Origin: an uncultured archaeon
Lineage (GTDB): Archaea > Halobacteriota > Methanosarcinia > Methanosarcinales > Methanoperedenaceae
DNA: 64,000 nucleotides
Assembly (NCBI GenBank): GCA_902384525.1
Contig: CABMCA010000047.1
Span: forward strand, 1-64,000
Direction: 5' to 3'
The notes under the pieces were generated by a model. It worked only from the letters and a program-made list of their open reading frames with translations. It ran no database searches and had not been told where the DNA came from. Positions 46,488-56,687 of this stretch are shown here, piece after piece (the first letter of the stretch is position 1; each line of letters opens with the position of its first letter). The translations under genes and the position numbers were made by a program.

Positions 46488-47695
46488 GCAGATTTAGATC
46501 TCCTTCGTTTCATAATTATAAAGAATCCGGAAATAATAATCACAGCCCCAATAATTATGATTACGGGAAGCAAGGATGGTTTTTCGGTATTTACTGCCGG
46601 AATTGCGCCTGAACTGTTAAGATTCACGGTTAATACATCCGATTCATGCCAGTTGTTCCCGTTCTTGAACCTGAGCTTGAAACTCATATTATCCTGTGTA
46701 TTTGCTTTCATATCGAACTTGACAGTAAAAAGTTCATCGGGTTCCATCGTACCGATAAAATATTCCGCAGGTTCAAATGTCGCATTGCCTATGGGAATAA
46801 CAGTTGCAGCAGTTACTGAATTGGGCCTGTTATTTGCCGCACTCAGGATTATCCCGCCCGGATTCAATTTCGGTGTCTCGGAAAGTGTGCTCTGGATAGA
46901 AGAAGAATCCACTTTTACCGGTATTTTCAGGTTAAGGCTGTATAGCCGTGCAGCTCCCTTTAAATTGAAATCAAGGAAATATGTGCCATCTGGCGTATTG
47001 TTCCTGGCCATTATCGAAAAAGGGAAGTCTATTGAATCTCCAGGTCCAATGATACCTGCATTGTAATATGGTTCACCTGTCACTTCTATGAATTCATTCC
47101 CGACAAGCTGCGCCGATTGGATATGGGCGTTCATGCTGTAATCCTTATTATCCATTTTAATTGAATATTGGGTTGCACTGTTCTTCAGGGTCAGTGTTAC
47201 GGTTGCGCTATCACCTGACATCAGGACTTCAGGGTATGATGAGGTTTTTTCAAGCCTTACAGTCCCTCTTGCATCCACTACCTCGCTTCCGACTTCGATA
47301 TCAAATTCCCTTTTCGTGAACCCATTATCCGGGATCCTGTATCCGATCTCAAGAGTGTTCGTGCCTACATAGGCGTTCTTATCAACATGCAACGTATATT
47401 TATAAACAAAATCATCATTTTTCCGGATAGTCCCGGGAGTTCTTATGGCGCTTTCCCCTGGTTTTACCGAGAAAGGATACTTTGGCAGAAACTCAATAGT
47501 GGCTCCACTTACATCATTTTCGCCGATATTCTTGACCTGAACCCAGATGTTGAAATCCGTGTCCGGATTAACCGGATAAGGGTCGTATTTTATCAGGCTG
47601 ATCTTGAATGAGTCTTCACCGATATTGGCTTCGCCAATCCCTGTAGAAAATATCATAATTGTTACTGCTAAAAATATTTTAACTTTGTCGTACAT
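46484..47695 (-). CDS. COG1361/CARDB surface protein (system B)
   Basis: 403 residues. Signal peptide (MIFSTGIGEA), repeated Ig-like domains (VQVKNIGENDVSGATIEF, LTLKNSATQYS), and a C-terminal membrane helix followed by KRRRSKSA. It matches the system A protein in architecture and gene position. It overlaps both the ABC-2 permease gene and the MacB permease gene. Confidence 0.8.
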   Translation of the reverse strand: MYDKVKIFLAVTIMIFSTGIGEANIGEDSFKISLIKYDPYPVNPDTDFNIWVQVKNIGENDVSGATIEFLPKYPFSVKPGESAIRTPGTIRKNDDFVYKYTLHVDKNAYVGTNTLEIGYRIPDNGFTKREFDIEVGSEVVDARGTVRLEKTSSYPEVLMSGDSATVTLTLKNSATQYSIKMDNKDYSMNAHIQSAQLVGNEFIEVTGEPYYNAGIIGPGDSIDFPFSIMARNNTPDGTYFLDFNLKGAARLYSLNLKIPVKVDSSSIQSTLSETPKLNPGGIILSAANNRPNSVTAATVIPIGNATFEPAEYFIGTMEPDELFTVKFDMKANTQDNMSFKLRFKNGNNWHESDVLTVNLNSSGAIPAVNTEKPSLLPVIIIIGAVIIISGFFIIMKRRRSKSA

Positions 47696-48866
47696 ATTTT
47701 ATCAACTCCTTGATAGTTGGTTTTTTCCCATACATCAACAGGCTTGCCCTGAAGATCCTCACAGATATCTCTATAGTAAGGTAGGCTGAAAAAACCAGTA
47801 CAATTATACTGACTATTATTTCATAAAGAGGTACATCCGTTATTGAGAGCCTCATTATCATCGTTATTGGCGATGTAAGTGGAAAAATGCTAAGCGCCTT
47901 TGCAAAGATTTCATTCGGGTTTGTGATTATGAATTGCGAGAACATAAATGGAAATGATCCGGTTAATGAAAATATGACTGCTATCTGCTGTCCTTCCCTG
48001 GATGTCGTTGCAATAGCCCCAACACCTGCCATAATGCCTGCAAAGACTATGTAACCCAGTATAAAATAAATAATCCCGGCTGCCAATAATGGAATAGAAA
48101 TATGGATCTGCGAAATGATAAGATTAAGAGCTAAAGGATTAATTAATAATATCACCGCTGCAATTGTCAAATATATAAATACCTGGGTGAGCCCAAGAGC
48201 TCCAAGACCAATGATCTTGCCTGTAAGTAGATCCTTGTGGGAAACAGATGAAAGTATTACTTCCATTATCCTGTTCTCTTTTTCTTCAATAACACTTTGA
48301 AGGAGAAAACCTGAAGAAGCAAATATGGAGATGGAAAAAAGCATTGAAAAGACTAAAGGCAATAATATTATCGTAAATCCGCTGTCTTCGCTTTTTAAAC
48401 CTTTTTCATTCAGGGTGAAATATTCCGGGTCAATAGGCTTCTTTACTCTCTGAATAATGTCAGAAGTCTCATTCTTTAAGAGATTGTCAAGAAGGAAGTT
48501 CCTGATCTGATCTTCAATCTTCATATTGTCTGCGAAGTTCTTCTTTGAAGAATATATTATGATTTTTCCTGTCGCTGTATAATTTTCGGGAATAACAAAG
48601 TAATTTGTGATCTTATTGTCAAGAAGGTCTTTTCTTGCAAGATCCTCATCAGTATATTTTGTCAGGTTTGAAGAATCAAAAAGGCCGGTATTGTCAACGT
48701 AACCAATCTTATTTTCCTCATTGTGCCCACCTATTCCTATTAAAAGGAAGGAAAGACCCATAATTGCAATAATAAAAAGCGGAACGCCAAATGTAACAAA
48801 AAGGAATTCCTTTCGCTTGATATTTGTCAGGTACTCATGTTTAGCTATGATGCGCCATTTGCTCAT
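47679..48866 (-). CDS. ABC-2 type permease (NatB-like)
   Basis: 395 residues. One N-terminal helix (KEFLFVTFGVPLFIIAIMG), a large extracytoplasmic loop (about 45-165) and five or six C-terminal helices with the ABC-2 motif EEKENRIMEVILSSVSHKDLL. This is the NatB/YhaP branch of exporters. It overlaps its ATPase gene by four bases. Exported substrate unknown. Confidence 0.88.
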   Translation of the reverse strand: MSKWRIIAKHEYLTNIKRKEFLFVTFGVPLFIIAIMGLSFLLIGIGGHNEENKIGYVDNTGLFDSSNLTKYTDEDLARKDLLDNKITNYFVIPENYTATGKIIIYSSKKNFADNMKIEDQIRNFLLDNLLKNETSDIIQRVKKPIDPEYFTLNEKGLKSEDSGFTIILLPLVFSMLFSISIFASSGFLLQSVIEEKENRIMEVILSSVSHKDLLTGKIIGLGALGLTQVFIYLTIAAVILLINPLALNLIISQIHISIPLLAAGIIYFILGYIVFAGIMAGVGAIATTSREGQQIAVIFSLTGSFPFMFSQFIITNPNEIFAKALSIFPLTSPITMIMRLSITDVPLYEIIVSIIVLVFSAYLTIEISVRIFRASLLMYGKKPTIKELIKYVRQS

Positions 48867-49744
48867 GTTCCCTCCACCACCTGGATGAATATTTCATTAA
48901 GAGAAGGCATGGAAAGCTCGAATTTACTGACCCTGACCATTTCAGCCAGTTTTTTTAAGACCTCAGTCGGATCTGCTCCTGGCTCAAGTATCAATTCAGC
49001 ATAATTGCCAGAGTTATTCATTTTTTTGACCCCCTGGATGTTTTTCAGCTCACCTTCGAACTCAAGTAAAACAGTGTTTTTGCCGTACCGGGATTTGATC
49101 TCATCAATTTTCCCGTACAGGACACCTTCTCCTTTATGTATCATGAATATCCTGCTGCACATCCTTTCCACCTGGTCCATCATGTGTGTGCTGATAAGAA
49201 TTGTTTTTCCCTCTTTTCCAAGTTCCATTATGAGGTCTTTCACGAGTTTCATATTGACAGGATCAAGGCCGCTGAAAGGCTCATCCAGGATTATGAAATC
49301 AGGATCATGGATGATGGCCGCTATTATCTGTATCTTTTGCTGCATCCCCTTGCTGAGTTCAGAGATTTTTTTATCCTTGTGCTGTAACATCCCCATCTTT
49401 TGAAGAAGAAATGCAGCTCTTTTTTTTGAATCTATTTCTTTCAGGGCGCCAAGATACGCCAGGGTCTCAAATACCGTGAGTTTTTTATAGAGCCCCCGTT
49501 CTTCCGGCAAATAACCGATCTGGTCTTTTATTTCCTCGGAAAGCCTGTCATCCAGTATCCTTATTTCTCCTGAATCCGGCCTTATTATATCAAGAAGCAT
49601 CCGTATTATCGTTGTCTTTCCCGCGCCGTTCGGGCCTATAAGCCCGAAGATCTCTCCTTTTGAGATATCAAATGATATGTCCCTGACAACATTTTGCCCA
49701 TTGAATGATTTAGACAGGTTCAAGACACAAACAGCGTTTTCCAT
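48863..49744 (-). CDS. ABC ATPase (NatA-like)
   Basis: About 293 residues. I start at 49744 (MENAVCVLN), two bases after the upstream stop and with GGAGAG as ribosome site. Walker A LIGPNGAGKTTII, signature SELSKGMQQKIQI, Walker B FIILDEPFSGLDP, His in LISTHMM. The C-terminal DUF4162-like extension (about 225-293) is usual in NatA-type ATPases. Partner of the ABC-2 permease. Confidence 0.9.
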   Translation of the reverse strand: MENAVCVLNLSKSFNGQNVVRDISFDISKGEIFGLIGPNGAGKTTIIRMLLDIIRPDSGEIRILDDRLSEEIKDQIGYLPEERGLYKKLTVFETLAYLGALKEIDSKKRAAFLLQKMGMLQHKDKKISELSKGMQQKIQIIAAIIHDPDFIILDEPFSGLDPVNMKLVKDLIMELGKEGKTILISTHMMDQVERMCSRIFMIHKGEGVLYGKIDEIKSRYGKNTVLLEFEGELKNIQGVKKMNNSGNYAELILEPGADPTEVLKKLAEMVRVSKFELSMPSLNEIFIQVVEGT

Positions 49745-49745
49745 T

Positions 49746-50438
49746 TTACTCTCCGTTTTCATTCTCCCCTTTTTCGATCTTTCCATCCTTTAACCTGATA
49801 ATCCTGTCGCAATTACCTGCAAGCTCCCGGTCGTGGGTGACCATTAGAATGGTTCTTCCTTCGCTGTGGAGTTTATCAAATATCTGCATTATTTCCTGTC
49901 CTGTTTTTGAATCAAGATTCCCTGTTGGCTCATCAGCAAGAATAATCTCAGGCTCATTAGCTAAAGCCCGCGCGATCGCGACTCTCTGGCGCTGGCCGCC
50001 TGAAAGTTCCGCAGGTTTGTGGCCGGATCTTTCCCCAAGACCCAGCAATTCAAGAAGCGTTTTTGCTCTTCTTGCCCTCATCTTTCCGGGAATATCCTGG
50101 TAGACCATAGGCATTTCCACATTTTTTTGTGCAGTAAGACGCGGGATAAGATTGAATGTCTGGAAAACAAAACCTATCTTTTTCCCGCGTATCCGGGCAA
50201 GTTCGATCTCGGAAAGCTTTGAAATATCCATATCTGCAATGACAATTTTCCCGGATGTAGGCCTGTCAAGGCAACCGATAATATTCATAAGTGTACTTTT
50301 TCCGCTTCCTGATGGCCCCATTATTGCAGCGAATTCGCCTTCATTGATTGTGAGATTGATATCGTTTAAAACCGGCACTTCGATCTTGCCAAGCAAGTAT
50401 GATTTCTGGACATTTTCAATATCCAATACCGCCTTCAT
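49746..50438 (-). CDS. MacB-type ABC ATPase (system B)
   Basis: 230 residues. Walker A MGPSGSGKSTLMN, Q-loop FVFQTFNLIP, signature LSGGQRQR, Walker B IILADEPTGNLD, switch MVTHDR. LolD/MacB branch. It overlaps the Yip1-domain gene by four bases and stands before the NatA gene, so two ABC transporters are interleaved in one operon. Confidence 0.93.
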   Translation of the reverse strand: MKAVLDIENVQKSYLLGKIEVPVLNDINLTINEGEFAAIMGPSGSGKSTLMNIIGCLDRPTSGKIVIADMDISKLSEIELARIRGKKIGFVFQTFNLIPRLTAQKNVEMPMVYQDIPGKMRARRAKTLLELLGLGERSGHKPAELSGGQRQRVAIARALANEPEIILADEPTGNLDSKTGQEIMQIFDKLHSEGRTILMVTHDRELAGNCDRIIRLKDGKIEKGENENGE

Positions 50439-51091
50439 AGGATGCCCATTCCCCTGAAGCTCCAGGCCGTTGAAATCACACTTATGACTAATGGAATTGC
50501 AGCAATTATTGCCGATGAGTTAGTTGATATCTTATGAGCGTTGCGTATGCTAAAATATAAAATAATAGTGGACCATGCCTGGATTATAATACCAATAAGC
50601 GCTAAAGCCATAAAAGATGGACTTGAATATAATTCATTCAATGCCATTGGATTGGAAGTTGAGATATTTATTACCTGGGGTTCGATCATTGAATAAATCC
50701 CTATGCTGATAATTCCATTGAAAATCATGGGGAGCATGCTGAATCCGACGACTGTCAACATCTGCGGATAGAACTTACCCTCGCCACCTGCAGCCATAGA
50801 CAACAGGTGAATTACTCCGGTACCAATTAACCAGATAAGGATCGTTGCGATCAACGCTGCCACAATAGAGGAGAGAGTCATCAGGGATCGCATTGATGTA
50901 TTATCAAACCCCTGGATAATATATGTGATCTTATTTGATAGTATATAGGCTGCGATTGCAATAAGGATCGCATAAACCCCTATTATCATTACAGCTTCCT
51001 CGATCATGGGCTGTTCTGCTATTTTTTTTGTTTCATTGTTCGGGCTTGTTATTGTTCCCACTATCTTATCTATAAAGCTCATTAAATTCAC
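50435..51091 (-). CDS. Yip1-domain membrane protein
   Basis: 218 residues with five membrane helices; it starts with an amphipathic stretch followed by the Yip1 pattern (IDKIVGTITSPNNETKKIAEQP) typical of archaeal and bacterial Yip1-like proteins. The biochemical role is not known. It overlaps the ATPase gene downstream and follows the 195-residue protein by four bases. Confidence 0.75.
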   Translation of the reverse strand: MNLMSFIDKIVGTITSPNNETKKIAEQPMIEEAVMIIGVYAILIAIAAYILSNKITYIIQGFDNTSMRSLMTLSSIVAALIATILIWLIGTGVIHLLSMAAGGEGKFYPQMLTVVGFSMLPMIFNGIISIGIYSMIEPQVINISTSNPMALNELYSSPSFMALALIGIIIQAWSTIILYFSIRNAHKISTNSSAIIAAIPLVISVISTAWSFRGMGIL

Positions 51092-51095
51092 CCAA

Positions 51096-51683
51096 TTACT
51101 GTTTTATATTTTTATTTGTGCCTTCTTTCCAGACCTGGACAACTTTTCTTTCATCAGGGTCAACAAGTGCGGAAATACCTTTCCATGAAACACTGAGAAG
51201 GGTTTTTGGCATATAGAATTTTTCAGATGTTTTGGGTAAAATCCGTTTCACAGAAGGGGCACCCAGATTACTAACCGATGTGGCCAGATCCCTGTCAGTT
51301 AACGCTATTCCGATAGCATCGTTCCTATAAGTCGCAGGTATTGCTTCAAGGAGATAGCCTGTCATCAACAAATCATTTTTTTCAAATACAAAATCGTATA
51401 TATCAGGAATTTCCAAATCAAGTGTAGTTGCTGTTACCTTGATATCCATCTTATTCTTATCACCTTTTGTACTGATATTCACCAGTTCATACTCTGTCTT
51501 ATAAGGAGCTATTTCCAGAAATAACAATTCTTCGATCTTTCCAGCGTTATCCGGTCGGTCACCCTGCCACTGGACATTATGTACCCATTCCGGCCTGACA
51601 TTTGTGTTCCCCTGGTCAAGAGCCAGCCCGATACCAAGTCCGAGAATCAGCAATATAACGGTGACTATTATTTTATTATTCAT
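51096..51683 (-). CDS. Membrane-anchored hypothetical protein
   Basis: 195 residues. One N-terminal hydrophobic helix (residues 5-22), then an extracytoplasmic domain of alternating strands (EYELVNISTKGDKNKMDIKV) that ends in a PDERKVVQVWKEG motif; this is PepSY-like in feel but not identified. It is the second gene of the system B run. Confidence 0.55.
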   Translation of the reverse strand: MNNKIIVTVILLILGLGIGLALDQGNTNVRPEWVHNVQWQGDRPDNAGKIEELLFLEIAPYKTEYELVNISTKGDKNKMDIKVTATTLDLEIPDIYDFVFEKNDLLMTGYLLEAIPATYRNDAIGIALTDRDLATSVSNLGAPSVKRILPKTSEKFYMPKTLLSVSWKGISALVDPDERKVVQVWKEGTNKNIKQ

Positions 51684-51762
51684 TTTCTAACCTCCATAAA
51701 CATTAATATGGAATAGGTTCCTTGTCTTTTCACATGTATCCAGGAAAATAAACAGGAGAGGA

Positions 51763-53010
51763 TTACTCCCCTATTTTTATAGAGTATTCAAAACTCTCTG
51801 TATTATTTGGCAGCACTTTTAGTGTCCACTCACCTATCAAACCGGCAGTCTCATAGGTTTCTAGAAGCTGGGCTCCATTTTCCTGGTATATTCCCTTGCT
51901 GTCAAGTTCCCATGGTGGGATCTGGCCGCCCATATTCACCATACCCTTAATCACTGTCTTTGTGACTTTGAGGTCAGCCGGACCACTGGGCCCAATAAGT
52001 GTTGTTTCAAATGATGGCTCTTTTTTATTTTTTCCTGTTGCTATCCCATATGGAGACCCATAATTGTTAGAACCGGAGCTTATCTCAATAGTGAGAGGTT
52101 TTACCTCTTTCATGCTAAAACTCTTCACAAATGGCTCAGATGGTTGCGTCCAGACATTGAAGCTCAACTGGACCCTTCCGTCCCATTCCTGAACCGATGG
52201 ATCATCGATATTAAGTTTTATGGCCCCGTTATAGTAACCTTTTGCATCTGCGGGAACCTGCACATGGATCTTTACGGTTTCAGTCCCACCAGCAGGAACA
52301 TTGGCCGGTGAAGTTATTGTTATTGCATCATCAGTAAAAGCTGGCGCCGCCCGCCCTGGCCCTCCGTAGAACATATTATCATTACTCATTTTCGGATCGA
52401 TTTTTATTGCTTCCGTCCCGATATTCTTGAGTTTTACCTCATAGTCATATCCCTTTCCTGCTTCAAGCATATCGTTTAGATATGGCGTCATTATCTGTAT
52501 CTTTGGTTTAGTCCACACCTCAATTGACAGCTGTAACGCATGAATATAATTAGGGACCGGACTCGGATATGGCGTTGGCATTGTTTCATCCGTGAATGCT
52601 ACCTGGACACCGGAATTACCTATTGATGCGTCCCCTGGTACGGTAACTTTAACGGTGAATTTCTGGTTGCCCCCTGCTGGTATTTCTGCACTTTCAGGAG
52701 TGACTTTGATCCATTGGGGATCCACATTATATCCGCCGTATGGCGCTAATACTATATTGGGTTTGACACTAACTGCTTTTTTCTCTTTGTTCCTGAGTGT
52801 GACTGTCGTTTCTTTGTTTTCTCCCGGCATTAACCTGAAATTTGTATATTGGGGAGAAATTTCAATCTTTGTGAAATTAAGTGCCTGATCTGGCGCTGGC
52901 ATCACACCGGTGGGCATCTTTTCGACTGTAGCAACCTGTTCGCTTGAAACGGTGCCTGCAAACATTGCAAACACAAGTATACAAGCCAGGATACCTGTAT
53001 ATTTATTCAT
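51763..53010 (-). CDS. Secreted multi-Ig (NEW3/CARDB) protein
   Basis: 415 residues. Signal peptide (about 1-23) and three Ig-like units of NEW3/COG1470 type with VTLRNKEKKAVSVKPN, VKLKNIGTEAIKIDPK and VHVQVPADAKGYYNG. No C-terminal membrane helix, so it is probably free or bound by partners outside the cell. First gene of the operon with AGGAGGT ribosome site. It may be the sensor or substrate of the ABC systems downstream. Confidence 0.75.
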   Translation of the reverse strand: MNKYTGILACILVFAMFAGTVSSEQVATVEKMPTGVMPAPDQALNFTKIEISPQYTNFRLMPGENKETTVTLRNKEKKAVSVKPNIVLAPYGGYNVDPQWIKVTPESAEIPAGGNQKFTVKVTVPGDASIGNSGVQVAFTDETMPTPYPSPVPNYIHALQLSIEVWTKPKIQIMTPYLNDMLEAGKGYDYEVKLKNIGTEAIKIDPKMSNDNMFYGGPGRAAPAFTDDAITITSPANVPAGGTETVKIHVQVPADAKGYYNGAIKLNIDDPSVQEWDGRVQLSFNVWTQPSEPFVKSFSMKEVKPLTIEISSGSNNYGSPYGIATGKNKKEPSFETTLIGPSGPADLKVTKTVIKGMVNMGGQIPPWELDSKGIYQENGAQLLETYETAGLIGEWTLKVLPNNTESFEYSIKIGE

Positions 53011-53111
53011 TTAATTAAACCTCCTTACTCTAAATTATATTAACTGGTCTAAAAAAAGACGAGTTTATTCTTTATTGGTGAGACTTGGTATTAAAACTTG
53101 TGCCTGAAAAT

Positions 53112-54437
53112 TCAATTAACTATTCTCTCACCAATATTGAACTTAGCTACTTCTACCTGCAATTCATTTGATAATCCTGCAAGTTCCTGGGCTGCATTCA
53201 CAAGCTGGTCCATTGAAGCTGCCTGCTGTTGTGCTGCAGCTGATGTTTCCTGTGTGCCTGCTGCCGATTCCTGGCTTATGGCTGACACTTCCTCTACAGT
53301 TGCGGTTACCTCTTCAACAGAAGAAGATTGTTCTTCAGTGGCAGCCGCTATTTCATGGATCATAGATGATACATCTACTGCCGCCTTGACTATATTGTTG
53401 ATCGCTGATACTGTGCCTTCCATTGTCTTTGTTCCTTCCTCAACGGTCTTTGTGCCTTTTTCCATTGTCAGTACAGCCTGCTTCGTACCCTCCTGGATCT
53501 CTTTTATCAATCCGGTAATCTGGTTCGCAGCACTACGGGATTCCTCTGCCAGTTTTCTGACTTCATCAGCCACTACCGCAAAACCCCTGCCATGTTCTCC
53601 TGCTCTTGCCGCTTCTATGGCTGCATTCAGTGCAAGGAGGTTTGTCTGGTCGGCTATATTTGTTATCACATCGATAATTTCACCTATCTTTTGTGATTTC
53701 CCATCAAGCTGTTTTATTACAGTTGCTGAATTATCCACTGTCGATCGGATTTCCGTCATGCTCTGTGCCACATCTCCCGACATCTTGCCTGCCTGCTGGG
53801 CAGTCGTGCTGGCTGTACTTGCGCTCTGTGCCGCTTTCTGCGAGTTCACCGAAACCTGCTGGATGCTTTCTGACATTTCCTTCATGGCGCGGCTAACCTC
53901 AACCATCCTGGATGACTGCTGGCCCACACCTGTTGCCATTTCACATGTTGTGTTTGATATCTGGTCTGAGGAAGCTTTTATCTGCTTGCTGGATGTAGAA
54001 AGTTCACGGGCCGTATTAGCTACTTTTGACGATACGTTCTGGACTTTACCTGCCAAATTCCTGAGGTTTGATGTCATTTTCCTGAAATATTCAGCCAATT
54101 GCCCGAGTTCATCTTTTGAGGAGACAAGTAATTCAGTTGTTAAATCTCCCTGTGATATCCTGTCAGCTGTATGGCTAAAATCTTTCAATGGTTTCATAAT
54201 TGAACGGGTCAATCCTATACACATGAGTATGGATGAGACTACTGCGAATAAAATACACAGGATGATGGCCTGTTCCGGGTCAATAAAAGCGCTTACACTT
54301 TTGCCATATAAACCCATAAAACCCACGATCAACATAAGAATATCAACCACAATGAAACCATAAGCGATTTTAATACCTATTTTGAACCTGTTAAGGGTCT
54401 GGTCATTAACTGAATCCATAATTTTCATTAATTCCAT
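53112..54437 (-). CDS. Methyl-accepting chemotaxis protein without sensor domain
   Basis: 441 residues. Two membrane helices (about 23-43 and 57-76) separated by only about a dozen residues, so there is no extracytoplasmic ligand domain. HAMP follows ([16 protein letters not shown]), then the signalling hairpin whose tip is [20 protein letters not shown]. Methylation-type Glu pairs occur ([14 protein letters not shown]). The C-terminus is [13 protein letters not shown] and lacks the SLEDLTK ending of three neighbours. It may sense through the membrane, its HAMP, or a partner such as the two-CW protein encoded just upstream in the same transcript. Confidence 0.93.
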   Translation of the reverse strand: MELMKIMDSVNDQTLNRFKIGIKIAYGFIVVDILMLIVGFMGLYGKSVSAFIDPEQAIILCILFAVVSSILMCIGLTRSIMKPLKDFSHTADRISQGDLTTELLVSSKDELGQLAEYFRKMTSNLRNLAGKVQNVSSKVANTARELSTSSKQIKASSDQISNTTCEMATGVGQQSSRMVEVSRAMKEMSESIQQVSVNSQKAAQSASTASTTAQQAGKMSGDVAQSMTEIRSTVDNSATVIKQLDGKSQKIGEIIDVITNIADQTNLLALNAAIEAARAGEHGRGFAVVADEVRKLAEESRSAANQITGLIKEIQEGTKQAVLTMEKGTKTVEEGTKTMEGTVSAINNIVKAAVDVSSMIHEIAAATEEQSSSVEEVTATVEEVSAISQESAAGTQETSAAAQQQAASMDQLVNAAQELAGLSNELQVEVAKFNIGERIVN

Positions 54438-54536
54438 AATAAACCTCTAAGGATCGTTTTTGGACGGAGATCCGATGTTATATTAAAATGAAAAATAAGA
54501 TAATAATTTTATTACAAATATAAAGAATTAAGGTTT

Positions 54537-54755
54537 TCAGGTTGAGTTTACTGTTTTATACCAATCACATGTCAAACAGCTTGCTTTTTTTTGAGCAAAG
54601 GTTCCTTGAACCTTGCCGCCACAGAAAGTCCCCGCTACAGCCCAGCAATCTCTGCCATGAGACGGTGATGCAGGACAGATTCCCAATTCATTTACTTTTT
54701 TTCCGCCTTTTTCTCTTCCGCAATTTTTTAATTCCCAGCAATTATTCAGTGCCAT
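54537..54755 (-). CDS. Two-CW domain cysteine-rich protein
   Basis: 72 residues with seven cysteines (6, 12, 27, 37, 45, 60, 63) and two CW pairs (CW at 6-7, CW at 37-38), followed by GTFCGGKVQGTFA and CLTCDWY. This is the two-CW module found alone or fused to chemoreceptors and other signalling proteins. Cysteine spacing suggests a metal or redox centre. It sits directly before a receptor gene and has its own copy of the promoter block shared with two receptor operons. Predicted start almost coincides with the expected transcription start. Confidence 0.75.
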   Translation of the reverse strand: MALNNCWELKNCGREKGGKKVNELGICPASPSHGRDCWAVAGTFCGGKVQGTFAQKKASCLTCDWYKTVNST

Positions 54756-54778
54756 AATTCTTTTTAAATCTTCATATC

Positions 54779-54809
54779 TTTATAAACCCAATTGTGAAAA
54801 ATGTGTGAA
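54779..54809 (-). promoter_or_regulatory. Shared 31-bp promoter block, copy 3
   Basis: On the minus strand this reads TTCACACATTT, TTCACAATTGGG, TTTATAAA, with two TTCACA half-sites eleven bases apart and a TATA box. Length and spacing match the blocks at 60438 and 63635. The TATA box is about 24 bases before the ATG of the two-CW gene. Confidence 0.65.
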
Positions 54810-54813
54810 CTTG

Positions 54814-56127
54814 TCAATCTTTTTGTTTGAATAAAGCAACTTCATTTTTCAATTCATCCGACAATTCTGCTAATTCCCTGGCGATATCTGTGAACCTGCT
54901 AACAGATGCCGTCTGTTCATGGATTTGTGTATCTGCTTCCTCAGTAATCACTTTAAATTTTTTAGCCAGTATAGAAATGTCATCAACTGAGGATTTTACT
55001 TTTTCCATCGAAGTTGCCTCCATTTTTGCCATTTCAATTATTTCACTGAACATATTAGCAGCATTTTCAGATGCTTCAACTATATTATCTATTGAAGATA
55101 TAGTGGAGTCGATTGTTTCTGTACCTTCGGTAACGGTCTTTGTCCCAAGATCCATGTTATCAACAGCCTTTTTTGTTTCCTTATGTATCTCTCTTATCAG
55201 TTCTGTGATCTTATTTGCCGAATTCCTTGATTCTTCTGCAAGTTTCTTTACTTCATTTGCCACAACAGCAAACCCTTTTCCATGCTCCCCAGCGCGGGCT
55301 GCTTCAATTGCAGCGTTTAAGGCAAGCAGGTTTGTCTGGTCCGCAATTTTAGTTATTACTCCTACTATTTCGTCTATCTTCTCAGAATTACTATCAAGAC
55401 TCTTTATTACAAGGGCGGATTTATTTACTGAGTTCTGGATATCCTTTATTTTGTTCATCAGGTCATTTGATTTCTTTAGCAATTCCCTTGCTGTATTATT
55501 GGAATCTTTTGTAGCCTGCGCCGTCCTTTCCGATCCAACTGTGACCTGCTGCTTGATGATTGATATCTCATTTACGATCTCATTGATATTATCTATTTTT
55601 TTTGATTGCTGGCTTGATGCTTCTGCTATACCCTGCGTGTTATTTGATACATTGTCAATTGAAGATTTCAACTCCCGGCTTGATATAGAAAGCTCATGTG
55701 CTTTAGCTGCCATTTTTAAAGAGATATCCTGTACCTTTCCGGTTATATGTCTGAGTGTAGACGTCATTTTTATAAAGTATTCTGTAAGTAATCCTATCTC
55801 GTCACTGGATATAGACTTCATATCCGGTGTGAGGTCTCCTTCAGATATTCGATTAGCAGCGATCTCAAATTCATTTAATGGCTTCATAATGGAACGTGTC
55901 AATCCAGTGCAGATGAGTATAGATGACATGATTGTTAAAAAAGATAAAATTATGATTATCTCATCAGTGTCCATGAATGTAATAATTCTTTCATGATAAT
56001 AGCCAAAATACACCACAACTAACCACAATATATTAACTACAATGAAACTATATGCGATTCTCATTCCAATATTTAACCTATCAAGTGTTAACTTATTGAC
56101 CTTATCCATAATTTTCATCAAGCCCAT
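54814..56127 (-). CDS. Divergent methyl-accepting chemotaxis protein
   Basis: 437 residues, same layout as the receptor at 53112 (two helices near 25-45 and 58-76 with a short loop, HAMP, signalling coiled coil) but the most diverged of the five. The hairpin tip [20 protein letters not shown] is kept, and the flanks are altered ([14 protein letters not shown]). The C-terminus ends in EVALFKQKD. No ribosome site is visible and the start is 17 bases after the terminator-like hairpin of the upstream cheW, so expression may depend on readthrough. Confidence 0.9.
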   Translation of the reverse strand: MGLMKIMDKVNKLTLDRLNIGMRIAYSFIVVNILWLVVVYFGYYHERIITFMDTDEIIIILSFLTIMSSILICTGLTRSIMKPLNEFEIAANRISEGDLTPDMKSISSDEIGLLTEYFIKMTSTLRHITGKVQDISLKMAAKAHELSISSRELKSSIDNVSNNTQGIAEASSQQSKKIDNINEIVNEISIIKQQVTVGSERTAQATKDSNNTARELLKKSNDLMNKIKDIQNSVNKSALVIKSLDSNSEKIDEIVGVITKIADQTNLLALNAAIEAARAGEHGKGFAVVANEVKKLAEESRNSANKITELIREIHKETKKAVDNMDLGTKTVTEGTETIDSTISSIDNIVEASENAANMFSEIIEMAKMEATSMEKVKSSVDDISILAKKFKVITEEADTQIHEQTASVSRFTDIARELAELSDELKNEVALFKQKD

Positions 56128-56143
56128 AATTTGTGAAAAAATG

Positions 56144-56183
56144 AAAAAAAGCAGCTTTGCTATACGGTCACTGCTGCTGCTTT
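56144..56183 (-). terminator. Hairpin and T tract at the end of cheW (copy 1)
   Basis: Minus strand: AAAGCAGC (56176-56183) pairs with GCTGCTTT (56148-56155) around a 20-base loop that holds the cheW stop, followed by a run of T residues (56144-56150). It resembles an intrinsic terminator or attenuator before the downstream receptor gene. Confidence 0.45.
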
Positions 56184-56678
56184 TGTTGCTATATTGTTTA
56201 CATTGCGAAGTTCATTTGCACTGAGTATCTTATCAAGGTCAAGCAGGATCAGCAGCCTGTCTTCCATCTTACCCACGCCTCGTACATATTCCGTGCCGAT
56301 CTTATTGGCAATGACAGCGGGGGCCGGCTCAACACTGCTTTCAGGGAGGCGTATTACCTCACTCACTGAATCAACGATAAAACCCATCACAGTCTCGCCG
56401 ATATCCGCGACAATGATGCGTGTATTCTCATTATGTTCTTTGCTTTCCATGCCCATTATCACATTGAGGTTTATCACCACGATTATCCTGCCGCGAAGGT
56501 TGATAATTCCTTTAACATATCCTGATGCCTGCGGTATCTTTGTGATATTGGTCATGCGGATTATCTCCTGCACGTTCATGATCTCGACACCGAACTCTTC
56601 AGTGCCGATATTAAAAACGACAAGCTGTAACTCGTCGCCGGATTTTGCTTTTGCGTCCTGTGGTTGTATTTGCGCCAT
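56160..56678 (-). CDS. cheW: CheW adaptor (copy 1)
   Basis: 172 residues, two five-stranded SH3-like barrels that couple receptors to CheA ([16 protein letters not shown], then [14 protein letters not shown] and [17 protein letters not shown]). It differs from the second copy at only eight positions, one in the core and seven in the last twenty residues. AGGAGGAT ribosome site ten bases after the receptor stop, the two genes forming a receptor-CheW pair. Ends with TAG. Confidence 0.93.
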   Translation of the reverse strand: MAQIQPQDAKAKSGDELQLVVFNIGTEEFGVEIMNVQEIIRMTNITKIPQASGYVKGIINLRGRIIVVINLNVIMGMESKEHNENTRIIVADIGETVMGFIVDSVSEVIRLPESSVEPAPAVIANKIGTEYVRGVGKMEDRLLILLDLDKILSANELRNVNNIATKAAAVTV

Positions 56679-56687
56679 TGTATCCTC

